The position numbers and the translations under genes were made by a program. DNA of 17,391 nt from Nitrososphaerota archaeon. GTDB taxonomy: Archaea; Thermoproteota; Nitrososphaeria; Nitrososphaerales; Nitrosopumilaceae. A model generated the notes under the pieces. It was given only the letters and a program-made list of their open reading frames with translations, ran no database searches and had not been told where the DNA came from. Shown piece by piece: positions 1 through 7,108 of the stretch (within the stretch, counting starts at the first letter, position 1; each line of letters begins with the position of its first letter). Where the stretch lies: NCBI GenBank assembly GCA_022564385.1, contig JADFLN010000024.1, positions 1 through 17,391 on the forward strand, read 5' to 3'.

Positions 1-76
1 CATCAATAACTTCCGATGGAATGTTGTATTCCTTTCGTCTCACGTCCTTAGGGAAAGGAGAGGTTTTCAAATGCAA
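1..76 (-). CDS. Possible N-terminus of a minus-strand gene cut by the window edge
   Basis: An open minus-strand frame begins with TTG at 76-74 (or TTG at 70-68) and stays open to base 1, giving about 25 residues with a KTSPFPKDVRRKEYNIPSEV-like start. This stretch is clearly richer in G and C than the AT-rich DNA at 80-245, and a TATA-like AT tract (about 85-110) lies just upstream on the same strand. Both points suggest the 5' end of a real gene. The family is not recognised and too little is visible to name a function. The call rests on composition and an open frame only. Confidence 0.35.
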   Translation of the reverse strand, partial: MHLKTSPFPKDVRRKEYNIPSEVID

Positions 77-245
77 TCTTAAAAAATATTTTAAAATAAA
101 ATACTTTTAATCATACTTGCTGAATTTATAGATTTTATCTGATATTAGACTCAAAATTGGCCTATTTTTAGATTTTAAATTGGAAATTTTATTTGTTTTA
201 TTTAAACATGCAGGATAATTTATCATATAACTTTAAAAAAATATC

Positions 246-410
246 ATGGTAAAACTTTCATGTGACAATTATGGTTTTGATTGTAAGTTTAAAGTCAATG
301 GTAGTAATTCTGACGTTATCAAAGAATACCAAAAACATTCTATTGATGAACATGGAATAGAGTATAGTATAGAAGTATTAACCAAATTTCTTCTTAGAAT
401 GAAAAATTAA
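246..410 (+). CDS. DUF1059-family small protein
   Basis: This 54-residue protein starts at ATG 246 and stops at TAA 408-410. It begins MVKLSCDNYGFDCKFKV and later has a HSIDEHGIE segment. This is the layout of DUF1059 mini-proteins: an N-terminal Cys, a G-F-D-C strand, a helix, then an H-x(3-4)-E/D-H-G segment. Cys6, Cys13 and the His residues could bind a metal, as proposed for the family, but its biochemical role is unknown. It is a lone plus-strand gene facing the convergent minus-strand operon, with only 30 bases between the two stops. Confidence 0.72.
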   Translation: MVKLSCDNYGFDCKFKVNGSNSDVIKEYQKHSIDEHGIEYSIEVLTKFLLRMKN

Positions 411-440
411 TAATTTTTGTTACATCCAATAGTATTAGAT

Positions 441-698
441 TTAATTTATTTTTTTAATTTCCTTGATCTTCACAATGGATTTAACTGCATGTCCTGCAAC
501 AAGATGGATTATGTTACGAGTATGCCTTTCCAGTATTCCAAAGCCAGATATTCCTAGAGAGACAGGTTTTTGAATAGAATCAACTGCCTCTAATAAAATG
601 TCACTTAACTTAGTCTCTTTTTTGATTAATGGTCTATGTCTAACAAAATCATAAGTGTGGAAAATTAGTCCAGATATGTATTTAGAATTGCCCTGCAA
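441..698 (-). CDS. Short hypothetical protein at the operon's 3' end
   Basis: This frame encodes up to 85 residues from TTG 698 to the stop at 441-443. It is the last frame of the minus-strand sugar operon and overlaps the 3' end of the aminotransferase gene by 34 bases if the TTG is used. The part beyond the aminotransferase stop has coding-like third positions and a plausible composition (for example the segments SILLEAVD-like helix and ISGFGILERHTRN). I do not recognise a family. It could be a small intact protein or the surviving C-terminal fragment of a larger sugar-metabolism enzyme. The lack of a good start near 660 argues mildly for a remnant. Confidence 0.45.
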   Translation of the reverse strand: MQGNSKYISGLIFHTYDFVRHRPLIKKETKLSDILLEAVDSIQKPVSLGISGFGILERHTRNIIHLVAGHAVKSIVKIKEIKKIN

Positions 699-1648
699 AT
701 ATCAACCACTTGATTATCTGTCAGATTAGTTGTTGATGGTAGAAATACTCCATGATTGTAGATATATTCTGAATTTGGTAAGGATTGTTGTTCTGAAAAT
801 TCGGGTTGAAGATGTATTGGTTTATGAACTCTTTTTGCTATAATATCATGTTTCTTTAAATGGTCAATTAGTTCTTGAGGATTTTCTACATAAATATCAA
901 TAAACCATTTAGGTTCTTGTTCCAAGAATTTTACTTTAGAATTTAATTCGTCTTGGTAAATCTTGTATATTTCATGCAGTCTTTCATATCTTTTGGGTAG
1001 TTTTTTTAACTGTTCTAAACCAAAACTTGCCTGAAATTCTGTTACTTTGAAATTTGTACCCCATGAATCAAACTCATCTTTTGGTGTCTTTAGATGTAAT
1101 CTGTCTGTTCTGCCATGATCTTTAATTCTAGTTAATTCCTCAAAGATTGAATAATCGTCACAGCAAATAGCGCCGCCTTGACCCATAGTAAGATGTTTTG
1201 TAGGTGCAAAACTGTAACATGATATCCTGTCTTTTGTGTGGTAGAACGTTGCCTGACTAGTATCTTCTATTATTCCTGAACTACCTAATCTGCCATTTGA
1301 AAATACCTGAATTGAGTCTGGTTCTGCATATGGTAGTAATCCGTTTTCATCTGTATCTATGATTACGGGGATTTTATTAACTTGTTTTAGAGCGTGAGCT
1401 ACAAATATTCCTTGATAGGAAGGTATTTTCATTTTATCGATGGATTCAATTTTATGAACAAGTAATGCCATGTATAGTGCAACAGAACCCGAAGTGACTA
1501 AAACACAATACTTAGAACACACATATTTTGCAAATAGTTTTTCAAATTCTCGTACTCTTTTATGCTCATTGATAAAATCACCATTCAGAACATCTTGCAT
1601 CGCCTCTTTCTCTTTATTATCCCAATAAGGAACCATTTGAGGAATCAT
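665..1648 (-). CDS. DegT/DnrJ/EryC1/StrS-family sugar aminotransferase
   Basis: This 327-residue PLP-dependent aminotransferase belongs to the family that transfers an amino group from glutamate to keto-sugar nucleotides. The sequence shows the SGSVAL cofactor-binding turn near residues 53-58, EDTSQA at 128-133 with the aspartate expected to contact the pyridine nitrogen, and SFAPTKHLTMGQGGA at 146-160 with Lys151 as the Schiff-base lysine. At 327 residues it is somewhat shorter than the usual 360-400. Its ATG overlaps the stop of the upstream 53-aa membrane micro-protein (ATGA), which implies translational coupling. Next to a hexapeptide acetyltransferase it most likely helps make an N-acetylated amino sugar, as in WbpE/WbpD-type pairs. 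The exact substrate cannot be read from the sequence. Confidence 0.9.
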   Translation of the reverse strand: MIPQMVPYWDNKEKEAMQDVLNGDFINEHKRVREFEKLFAKYVCSKYCVLVTSGSVALYMALLVHKIESIDKMKIPSYQGIFVAHALKQVNKIPVIIDTDENGLLPYAEPDSIQVFSNGRLGSSGIIEDTSQATFYHTKDRISCYSFAPTKHLTMGQGGAICCDDYSIFEELTRIKDHGRTDRLHLKTPKDEFDSWGTNFKVTEFQASFGLEQLKKLPKRYERLHEIYKIYQDELNSKVKFLEQEPKWFIDIYVENPQELIDHLKKHDIIAKRVHKPIHLQPEFSEQQSLPNSEYIYNHGVFLPSTTNLTDNQVVDICRAILNTYLD

Positions 1649-1806
1649 TGAAGTTCATCATCCACATTAAAATCATCACCAGACAATTCGTCTAGTTCTT
1701 GGAATCGGTTAGGAAAAATAGTCTTTGCTACTATCAGTATTCCAAAGCTAGTAAGTATGAAAACCGCCATTGGGATTTTGATTAGTTTGTCAGTAATTGT
1801 GGTCAA
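1645..1806 (-). CDS. 53-aa single-pass membrane micro-protein
   Basis: This small gene lies between the acetyltransferase and the aminotransferase. It starts at TTG 1806-1804 and stops at TGA 1647-1645, giving 53 residues. A strong AAGGAG Shine-Dalgarno (complement of 1814-1819) precedes the TTG with about 7 bases of spacing, and this decides the start. The frame overlaps the acetyltransferase end by 17 bases and its stop overlaps the aminotransferase ATG by 4. Residues about 12-32 form one hydrophobic helix (PMAVFILTSFGILIVAKTIF), followed by an acidic tail rich in Asp and Glu. It may anchor or couple the sugar enzymes at the membrane, but that is inference from position only. Confidence 0.65.
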   Translation of the reverse strand: MTTITDKLIKIPMAVFILTSFGILIVAKTIFPNRFQELDELSGDDFNVDDELQ

Positions 1807-2305
1807 TCAGAAACTCCTTTTGTTTTTGGTCATATTCTTTTCGAGTCATTAAGAACTTTGCAGGATTTCCAACCCATACTTGATTTTCTGGAATGTCCTT
1901 TGTTACTACTGAACCTGTTCCAATAACTGAATTGTTTCCAATTTTACAGCAGATTAGTTTAGCACCTTCGCCTAGAATTACATTATCTCCAATTTGGCAA
2001 GGAGTTCTTTTGATAGTTTTGGTAAAAGGAGTAGGATATTTCTCATCAATTGTTCCAACATGACCTGCAATCAAACAATTCTTGCCAACTACAGTGTTGG
2101 AATTAAAAACTGTGAAGACTTGAATACTTGTATTGTCTCCGATTTTACATTCACTGTTAATCTCAACATAGTTTGCAATATGAACATTTTTTCCAATTAT
2201 TGCATTTTTTCCAACAAAGTCAAATGATGACAGAATTGAATTATCCCCAATTTCTGCTGACTCTGAAATTTCGTTGTATTTTCCACGAATCATATAATTA
2301 GTCAT
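1790..2305 (-). CDS. Left-handed beta-helix (hexapeptide) acyltransferase
   Basis: This 171-residue protein is built from isoleucine-rich hexapeptide repeats (IGDNSI, IGKNVH, IGDNTS, VGKNCL, IGDNVI, IGNNSV), ending with GTGSVVTKDIPENQVWVGNPAK at about residues 129-150. That C-terminal signature is typical of the sugar N- or O-acetyltransferases of the WbbJ/WbpD/PglD-like group, which use acetyl-CoA and act as trimers. The His at about 82 (LIAGHVG) is a candidate catalytic base. Its start overlaps the glycosyltransferase stop by 8 bases. Together with the aminotransferase downstream it probably acetylates the amino sugar in the cytoplasm. The acceptor is not determinable here. Confidence 0.88.
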   Translation of the reverse strand: MTNYMIRGKYNEISESAEIGDNSILSSFDFVGKNAIIGKNVHIANYVEINSECKIGDNTSIQVFTVFNSNTVVGKNCLIAGHVGTIDEKYPTPFTKTIKRTPCQIGDNVILGEGAKLICCKIGNNSVIGTGSVVTKDIPENQVWVGNPAKFLMTRKEYDQKQKEFLIDHNY

Positions 2306-3314
2306 ACCCCGTGCCTCTATCTTTGAACTTCATATCTCTGAAAAAACGATTTCCATTAAATCCCCAATCATCTCTATCAGTTTTCTTTGCAGTCAAAACA
2401 GCTTCAGATATTAAGTTATTTTTAGCCCAAGAATATCCTGACATTATTTTCCAACGATTATACATGAAAGCCATTACAAAAACAAAAAAACGCGGATGGT
2501 TATTGAATAGTTTTACTTTGTTTCTATCAATGAATAATTTGAATTTACTTTTTGTAGTGTTGCTTTTCATTAGAATTCTATGTTGTTTCTCATGTTTTTC
2601 TTTTCTAATCTTCAGCCAGTTTTTTTCATTTGCACCCAACCATACACCGTCTTGGAATTGTCGCCAGTCTAGATCCTCATTTTGAGGAGACATGGCATTA
2701 ACGCCTTTTTCTTTTCTAGTAATCATTGTATAGTCATTATCTTTTGATAATATTCTTTTACAAAGATATGTATCAACTCCATTTATTATTTTTTTATATT
2801 TTGACAGGATTACCAAATCAAAAAAGTATGGTCTGTAAATCCAGTATACACCTGAAAACACATAGTCTGTAGTTCTAACTCTCAATCTATATGATGAATA
2901 TCTTATCAGACCACCAATTGATTTCATCAATAATTTCTTGGTGAATGATATCAATGCAGTTTTGTTTTCTCCTATCTTGTCCAAACCTAACATGACTTCA
3001 TTTCTCAATATGGAATCAATATCAAAACTTAGAATAATGTCGTTTTTTGATAATCTGTATAGATTCCAAATTATGTTTGCTAATTGGAAATTCCAAGAAC
3101 CGTCATTTTTTACAGGTATTACCAAATAGTTTGAATAATTGCATTTTTTCATTAACTGATCTATCTTAGTTACAATATCGGATTTTAGTGGATAATCTAA
3201 TCCAAAAAGTATCTGATCTGGATTTATTTTAACTGCTGAAGGAATTGATTTTCCCATAAACTTGAATTCCTCATCCGTTCCTTTAATTGGCAATATGATA
3301 GTAAATGGTTTCAT
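2298..3314 (-). CDS. GT-A fold glycosyltransferase-like protein
   Basis: This 338-residue protein opens with a strand-loop (FTIILPIKGTDE) like GT2-type glycosyltransferases. At residues 94-100 it has LSFDIDS, giving a DxD motif (Asp98, Asp100) for metal and nucleotide-sugar binding. The acceptor half includes TDYVFSGVYWIYR and NGVDTYLC. The C-terminal third is basic with an amphipathic hydrophobic stretch (FFVFVMAFMYNRW, near 280), which may associate with the membrane. It starts by ATGA overlap with the upstream two-helix membrane protein and overlaps the acetyltransferase by 8 bases, so it belongs to a tightly coupled operon. The donor and acceptor are unknown. A degenerate copy of this gene's 5' end lies upstream of the operon. 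Confidence 0.75.
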   Translation of the reverse strand: MKPFTIILPIKGTDEEFKFMGKSIPSAVKINPDQILFGLDYPLKSDIVTKIDQLMKKCNYSNYLVIPVKNDGSWNFQLANIIWNLYRLSKNDIILSFDIDSILRNEVMLGLDKIGENKTALISFTKKLLMKSIGGLIRYSSYRLRVRTTDYVFSGVYWIYRPYFFDLVILSKYKKIINGVDTYLCKRILSKDNDYTMITRKEKGVNAMSPQNEDLDWRQFQDGVWLGANEKNWLKIRKEKHEKQHRILMKSNTTKSKFKLFIDRNKVKLFNNHPRFFVFVMAFMYNRWKIMSGYSWAKNNLISEAVLTAKKTDRDDWGFNGNRFFRDMKFKDRGTGYD

Positions 3315-3769
3315 AGTATATCGCCTGAATTTTCTCCTTTCAATAATCTGTCAACATCAGTAATTGATGATTTCAGTTCTGTGATCAGGTCATCCTGATT
3401 GGCCTGTTTTTCTAATAATGTAAGTAAAACATTCATTTGTATTGATTGTGCTTTGAGGGTGATTTCCTCTTTTGATTTTCTAAATATCTTAAAACTATAA
3501 GGATTTTTTTTGATTGCAATGTCTGATTCTATTGGATATTGTTTGTGAAAGTGAAAATGACCTATCAAGATCCCTACTGGAATTACAGTCACAAGAATTA
3601 CTAGAGCAAAGATTAAAAAATTTGGGAATATGTCGGGAATGGATGGCGCAAGTCCGTATAGAATGAAGATAAAATTGGAGAAACCTATAATGAATATTAA
3701 ATATGCAGAATATCCTTTTGTAAACTCAAGCCAACGTCTACCCATCCATTGTTTATTCAATATCCTCAT
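3311..3769 (-). CDS. Two-helix membrane protein with cytoplasmic helical tail
   Basis: This 152-residue protein has two hydrophobic segments at about residues 21-41 (YLIFIIGFSNFIFILYG) and 49-71 (FLIFALVILVTVIPVGILIG). These are followed by a charged, helical C-terminal half of about 80 residues ending in a Lys-rich, likely coiled region. It is the first gene of the minus-strand operon and its stop overlaps the glycosyltransferase ATG (ATGA). It probably serves as a membrane partner for the glycosyltransferase, but no family motif is visible. Its start codon sits inside a degenerate copy of the glycosyltransferase 5' end, so its present leader seems to come from a duplication and deletion. 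Confidence 0.7.
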   Translation of the reverse strand: MRILNKQWMGRRWLEFTKGYSAYLIFIIGFSNFIFILYGLAPSIPDIFPNFLIFALVILVTVIPVGILIGHFHFHKQYPIESDIAIKKNPYSFKIFRKSKEEITLKAQSIQMNVLLTLLEKQANQDDLITELKSSITDVDRLLKGENSGDIL

Positions 3770-3875
3770 CTGTTCCTTTAATTGGCAATATCATAGTAAA
3801 TTGGTTCCATAGTTTGCCATCTGAATTTTTTTCTTGTAACAATATATTCACAGCACTAATTAATCACTTCAAAAA
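3764..3875 (-). pseudogene. Decayed duplicate of the membrane-protein/glycosyltransferase gene junction
   Basis: Bases 3764-3820 closely match 3268-3322, the start of the glycosyltransferase gene including its ATG and the codons for about 15 residues. One or two indels break the frame, giving an in-frame stop soon after the remnant ATG at 3810-3808. The weaker match continues to about 3875, against 3323-3375, which is the end of the two-helix membrane protein gene. So there was once a second membrane-protein/glycosyltransferase unit here. Only its junction survives, and it now serves as the leader of the present operon. Confidence 0.7.
3838..3850 (-). promoter_or_regulatory. Candidate TATA box for the minus-strand sugar operon
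   Basis: Read on the minus strand, GAATATATTG lies about 75 bases upstream of the first operon ATG, in the divergent spacer. It is a good match to an archaeal TATA element, but the spacing to the start codon allows a leader of about 45 bases. The assignment is inference from sequence and position. Confidence 0.3.
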
Positions 3876-3890
3876 AAGCATATCTAACAC

Positions 3891-3909
3891 TGTTTGTTCA
3901 GATTGAACA
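3891..3909. promoter_or_regulatory. Palindromic operator candidate upstream of the epimerase gene
   Basis: TGTTTGTTCAGATTGAACA contains a perfect 6-3-6 inverted repeat (TGTTCA-GAT-TGAACA at 3895-3909). It resembles the inverted repeats at 9161, 11703, 11957 and 13530. It lies about 38 bases before the epimerase ATG 3947, where a regulator would overlap the archaeal BRE/TATA region. It also sits in the spacer of the divergent operon, so it could act on both. Confidence 0.45.
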
Positions 3910-3946
3910 CACGATTACAATTTTGAAAGACATTTCTTATAGAATT

Positions 3947-4855
3947 ATGATCGTAGGGATCTTTGGAGGATTAGGTTACATAGGTAGCAGATTAGTTACC
4001 AAATTAGAACAAAACCACACAGTATTGATTGTAGATAAAATGATGTATAATGTAGATAAGAAATTTCTAGAAGGTAAAACACTTTACAAATTTGATATTG
4101 GTGAACAAAAGAAGGTGGAATCATTCATTGATAGATGTGATAAAATAGTAAATCTGTCAGCATACGTAGGTGAAAATATCTGTCAAAAATATCCCTTAGA
4201 GGCAGCTGAAACAAACCAATTCAATGCAATCAAAATAAGTGATTACTGCAACAGTAAGAGCAAACAGATGATTTTTCTATCAACTTGCTCAAATTATGGT
4301 TCTAGTTCCAAGGTCTGTCATGAAGATGTGGACCTGAATCCCTTGACATTATACTCTAAGACAAAGGTAGTAACTGAAACACATATTCTTAAAACAAACC
4401 CATTTGGCACAGTTCTTAGAATGTCTACAATATTTGGAGTATCTGATTCCAGAACCAGATTTGATATTATACCAAATCAATTCATAAAAGAGGCAATAAC
4501 TACAAAGAAAATATCTGTCCATAACCCAGAGTCAATTAGACCAATAATTCATGTAGATGATGCAGTTCAAATAATTATAAAATTCCTGGAATATGATACA
4601 AATTACTCGGTTTACAATGTTGGTTTTGATTCAATGAATCTAACAAAAAAGGATATGATACATGAATTGTCTAAACATATGAAATTCGAAGAAGAGCAAA
4701 TTCAAAGTACTGATAATAGAAGTTACAATGTGGATTTTTCTAGGCTACATTCAGAGTTTGACATAAAACAAATCTATACTCTTAAGAGGGGAATATCTCA
4801 AGTCCTTTCTGCAATAACGCTAAAACAAGTGGATCTTAACTGCAGCAATTGTTGA
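3947..4855 (+). CDS. NAD-dependent nucleotide-sugar epimerase/dehydratase (extended SDR)
   Basis: From ATG 3947 this is a 302-residue Rossmann-fold protein. The start MIVGIFGGLGYIGS puts the FGGLGYIG nucleotide-binding turn at residues 6-13, where extended SDRs carry it. A TTG at 3923 would add eight residues without any homology support. Further SDR features are LSTCSNYG (about 111-118), the catalytic YSKTK pair (Tyr136, Lys140) and RPIIHVDDAV (about 198-207), a standard motif of UDP-sugar epimerases and dehydratases. It probably acts on a UDP- or dTDP-activated hexose and supplies the sugar locus on the opposite strand. Which of epimerase, 4,6-dehydratase or reductase it is cannot be settled by reading. 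Confidence 0.87.
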   Translation: MIVGIFGGLGYIGSRLVTKLEQNHTVLIVDKMMYNVDKKFLEGKTLYKFDIGEQKKVESFIDRCDKIVNLSAYVGENICQKYPLEAAETNQFNAIKISDYCNSKSKQMIFLSTCSNYGSSSKVCHEDVDLNPLTLYSKTKVVTETHILKTNPFGTVLRMSTIFGVSDSRTRFDIIPNQFIKEAITTKKISVHNPESIRPIIHVDDAVQIIIKFLEYDTNYSVYNVGFDSMNLTKKDMIHELSKHMKFEEEQIQSTDNRSYNVDFSRLHSEFDIKQIYTLKRGISQVLSAITLKQVDLNCSNC

Positions 4856-4861
4856 TTATTG

Positions 4862-4892
4862 TGTTTGACTAGAGTGTTCAATCTAAACACAC
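4862..4892. promoter_or_regulatory. Inverted-repeat operator candidate upstream of the dehydrogenase gene
   Basis: Bases 4862-4868 read TGTTTGA, and 4874-4890 hold GTGTT-CAATCTA-AACAC, an imperfect relative of the palindrome before the epimerase gene. The element sits about 46 bases before the dehydrogenase ATG 4938. Its sequence and placement match the site at 3891-3909, which suggests both sugar genes answer to one regulator. Confidence 0.35.
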
Positions 4893-4937
4893 AGCATTAG
4901 ACATACTTCTTTCTGAAATAATCAATGGATAATAATT

Positions 4938-6230
4938 ATGAGAATTGGTTTTGTTGGTTTAGGCAAATTGGGTTTACCTGTAGCATTAGCAACTGAATTA
5001 AAAGGACATGAAGTTATGGGTTATGACCCAAGTGATTCTGTAAAAGAAATTATCAATACAAGAAAATTACCATACATGGAAGCAGGTTGTCAGGAATTAT
5101 TGGATAAAACCAATATCAAAATTATTTCTTTAAGGGAATTAGTAGCATTTTCAGATATTATTTTTGTGGCAGTTCAAACACCACACTTGCCAAAATATGA
5201 GGGAATTACACGAATTCCCACTGAAAGAAAGGACTTTGATTATACGTTTCTGAAAAAAGCAATTAATGATTTATCAGAAGAGATTGAAAATCAAAAAGTA
5301 AAGAAAATTGTTATTGTAATATCAACGGTATTACCTTCAACTATTGAACGGGAGATAAAACCAATACTTTCATCGTATGTTAGATTTTGTTATAATCCAT
5401 TTTTCATTGCTATGACTACGACAATTAAGGACTTTTTAGAGCCTGAATTCATTCTGTTTGGAGTTGATGATAAAGAAGCAGTAGAAATGGCAAAAACATT
5501 CTATAGAACCATAACGCCAAGCCCATTCTTTGAAACATCAATCAAAAATGCCGAACTGATCAAAGTTTTGTATAATACTTTTATTGGAATGAAGATAGTT
5601 TTTGCAAACACGGCTATGGAGATTTGCCACAAAATAGGTGCGGATGTTGATGAGGTATCAAAAGCATTGGCATTAGGATATAAGAGAATAATATCCAATC
5701 AATACTTGTCTGGTGGAATGGGGGATGGAGGTTCATGCCATCCTAGAGATAATATTGCACTGAGTTTTCTCTCAGAACAACAGGGTCTTAGTTATGATTG
5801 GTTTACAAATTTAATGGTAGCAAGGGAAAAACAAACTGAATGGTTGGCTAGTCTAATAGTTGAAGAGCAAACAAAATCAAATTTACCAATTGTAATTCTA
5901 GGCAAGGCATACAAACCAGAAACCAATCTGGTAGTTGGTAGTCCTTCAGTTTTATTGTATAACATTCTATGTGAATCTAAAATAGAATGTGAAATGTATG
6001 ATCCGTTTATTGACGGTAAAATGCCTGATAAGTATTTTGAATTACCACACATATTCTTTATTGGAACTAAACATAATGAGTTTATGGATTATGTTTTTCC
6101 CGATAACAGTATTGTAATTGATCCTCACAGATATATCCCACATTCAGATAATTACAAAGTAATTTCGATTGGTCAGAATAAATCCCCCATCTTAATTCCT
6201 AAAGTGATAGTACCACATGCTAGAGTTTGA
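4938..6230 (+). CDS. UDP-glucose/GDP-mannose dehydrogenase family protein
   Basis: This 430-residue enzyme of the UDP-glucose/UDP-ManNAc dehydrogenase family would oxidise the C6 alcohol of a nucleotide sugar to the uronic acid with two NAD+. The N-terminal Rossmann domain begins FVGLGKLGLP (residues 5-14) with Asp30 at the end of strand beta-2. The central domain has NAELIKVLYNTF, with Lys209 as the conserved active-site lysine. The catalytic cysteine is Cys267, in GGMGDGGSCHPRD. This deviates from the usual GFGGSCFPKD by F to D, F to H and K to R. The C-terminal domain carries LGKAYKPETN at 321-330. Length is normal. It follows the epimerase gene by 82 bases with its own operator-like element. 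Confidence 0.92.
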   Translation: MRIGFVGLGKLGLPVALATELKGHEVMGYDPSDSVKEIINTRKLPYMEAGCQELLDKTNIKIISLRELVAFSDIIFVAVQTPHLPKYEGITRIPTERKDFDYTFLKKAINDLSEEIENQKVKKIVIVISTVLPSTIEREIKPILSSYVRFCYNPFFIAMTTTIKDFLEPEFILFGVDDKEAVEMAKTFYRTITPSPFFETSIKNAELIKVLYNTFIGMKIVFANTAMEICHKIGADVDEVSKALALGYKRIISNQYLSGGMGDGGSCHPRDNIALSFLSEQQGLSYDWFTNLMVAREKQTEWLASLIVEEQTKSNLPIVILGKAYKPETNLVVGSPSVLLYNILCESKIECEMYDPFIDGKMPDKYFELPHIFFIGTKHNEFMDYVFPDNSIVIDPHRYIPHSDNYKVISIGQNKSPILIPKVIVPHARV

Positions 6231-6240
6231 TCAGTTGTTC

Positions 6241-6262
6241 TTTTGTCAAGAAAGAGACAAAA
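6241..6262 (+). terminator. Hairpin just after the dehydrogenase stop
   Basis: TTTTGTC (6241-6247) and GACAAAA (6256-6262) form a perfect 7-bp inverted repeat with an 8-base loop, 10 bases after the dehydrogenase stop. No U-run follows on the plus strand, so it may be a 3'-end stabiliser rather than a classical terminator. Confidence 0.35.
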
Positions 6263-6304
6263 ATTAGATAAACTAAACTTTTCTGAAAAAAATCAAGTAA
6301 AATA

Positions 6305-6328
6305 TTAGATATATTTTTGACTATCTAA
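6305..6328. promoter_or_regulatory. Inverted repeat upstream of the orphan response regulator
   Basis: TTAGATA (6305-6311) and TATCTAA (6322-6328) are perfect 7-base arms separated by 10 bases, so the arms lie on about the same face of the helix. The element is about 110 bases before ATG 6438 in a spacer with no gene. It is a candidate operator; nothing else supports this. Confidence 0.3.
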
Positions 6329-6437
6329 ATCACACAATTAAATTTTAATGTATTTTACCATTATCACAACAATTAGTCATTAAATGTTTAAAAAAATCAA
6401 ACAATTCAATAAATCATTTAAGGTATGCTATGTGTTT

Positions 6438-6869
6438 ATGAGTAGGAAATTTCCTATTGTGTTAATAATAGATGATTCTCAGTCATTTAGATTGTTTACT
6501 AAGGAGGTAATCAAAAAAACTATCAAATGGGTTCGGGTGTTTGGAGCCAAAGACGGACTTGAAGGTTTAAAATTATACCAACACTGCAAGCCCGATTTGA
6601 TTTTATTGGATTTAAACATGCCTAAATTGCATGGCTCAAAAGTATTAGAAGTCATTATGAAAAATGATTCTGATGTGAAAGTCATAATTACTACCGCTTA
6701 TGACGATAACCAAGAAACTATTAGCCATCTGATCAAAATGGGCGCTTGTAATTTTCTTGCTAAACCTATGAATCGCATGACATTAATGAAAACCATCACA
6801 GACACATTATACAGCAGAAAAATAGCAGTAACGCATAATCAAATTTCCAAATTAGCAATGTCAGAATAA
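6438..6869 (+). CDS. Receiver-domain-only response regulator (CheY-like)
   Basis: From ATG 6438 this is a 143-residue protein with a single receiver domain. The acidic pair is Asp12-Asp13 (LIIDDS), the phospho-acceptor is Asp58 (LILLDLNMP), the switch Thr is in VIITTAY (85-86), and the conserved lysine is Lys109 (LAKPMN). An upstream in-frame ATG at 6384 would add 18 Lys/Phe-rich residues. The receiver normally begins within 10 residues of the start, so 6438 is preferred. There is no output domain, so it should signal by protein contact, as many archaeal receivers do. No kinase is adjacent; the two PAS kinases further along the window are candidate partners. Confidence 0.9.
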   Translation: MSRKFPIVLIIDDSQSFRLFTKEVIKKTIKWVRVFGAKDGLEGLKLYQHCKPDLILLDLNMPKLHGSKVLEVIMKNDSDVKVIITTAYDDNQETISHLIKMGACNFLAKPMNRMTLMKTITDTLYSRKIAVTHNQISKLAMSE

Positions 6870-6934
6870 AATTAAAACTAAATTTTACATCAAATAAAAT
6901 TTAATTTCAATCTCTATTCTTGCTAAATTTTTCA

Positions 6935-6950
6935 AAATATTTAAAAATTA
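6935..6950 (+). promoter_or_regulatory. Candidate TATA box for the riboflavin kinase gene
   Basis: AAATATTTAAAAATTA is a strong archaeal TATA-like element. Transcription would begin about 25 bases downstream, near 6968. The TTG at 6920 would then lie outside the transcript, which supports a start at ATG 7007 or 7109. Confidence 0.4.
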
Positions 6951-7108
6951 ATGTCTTTTTAGATGATCACACGAGATATTACATATCATTAAAAAATCCT
7001 CTAAACATGAGGAATTATTCTTCTCTCGTTCACAATAATACGAAACAAAAGTCAAATTCTAGTCTGACACATGATTGTGAAATTTATGATGAACCCAGAT
7101 CCACACCT

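Noticed and set aside
1994..2227. 77-aa plus-strand ORF
   Set aside because: It is antisense to the hexapeptide acetyltransferase and has no family features; the minus frame carries clear hexapeptide repeats.
2311..2685. 124-aa plus-strand ORF
   Set aside because: It is antisense to the glycosyltransferase C-terminal half, with a Phe/Ser/Leu-rich composition typical of a shadow frame.
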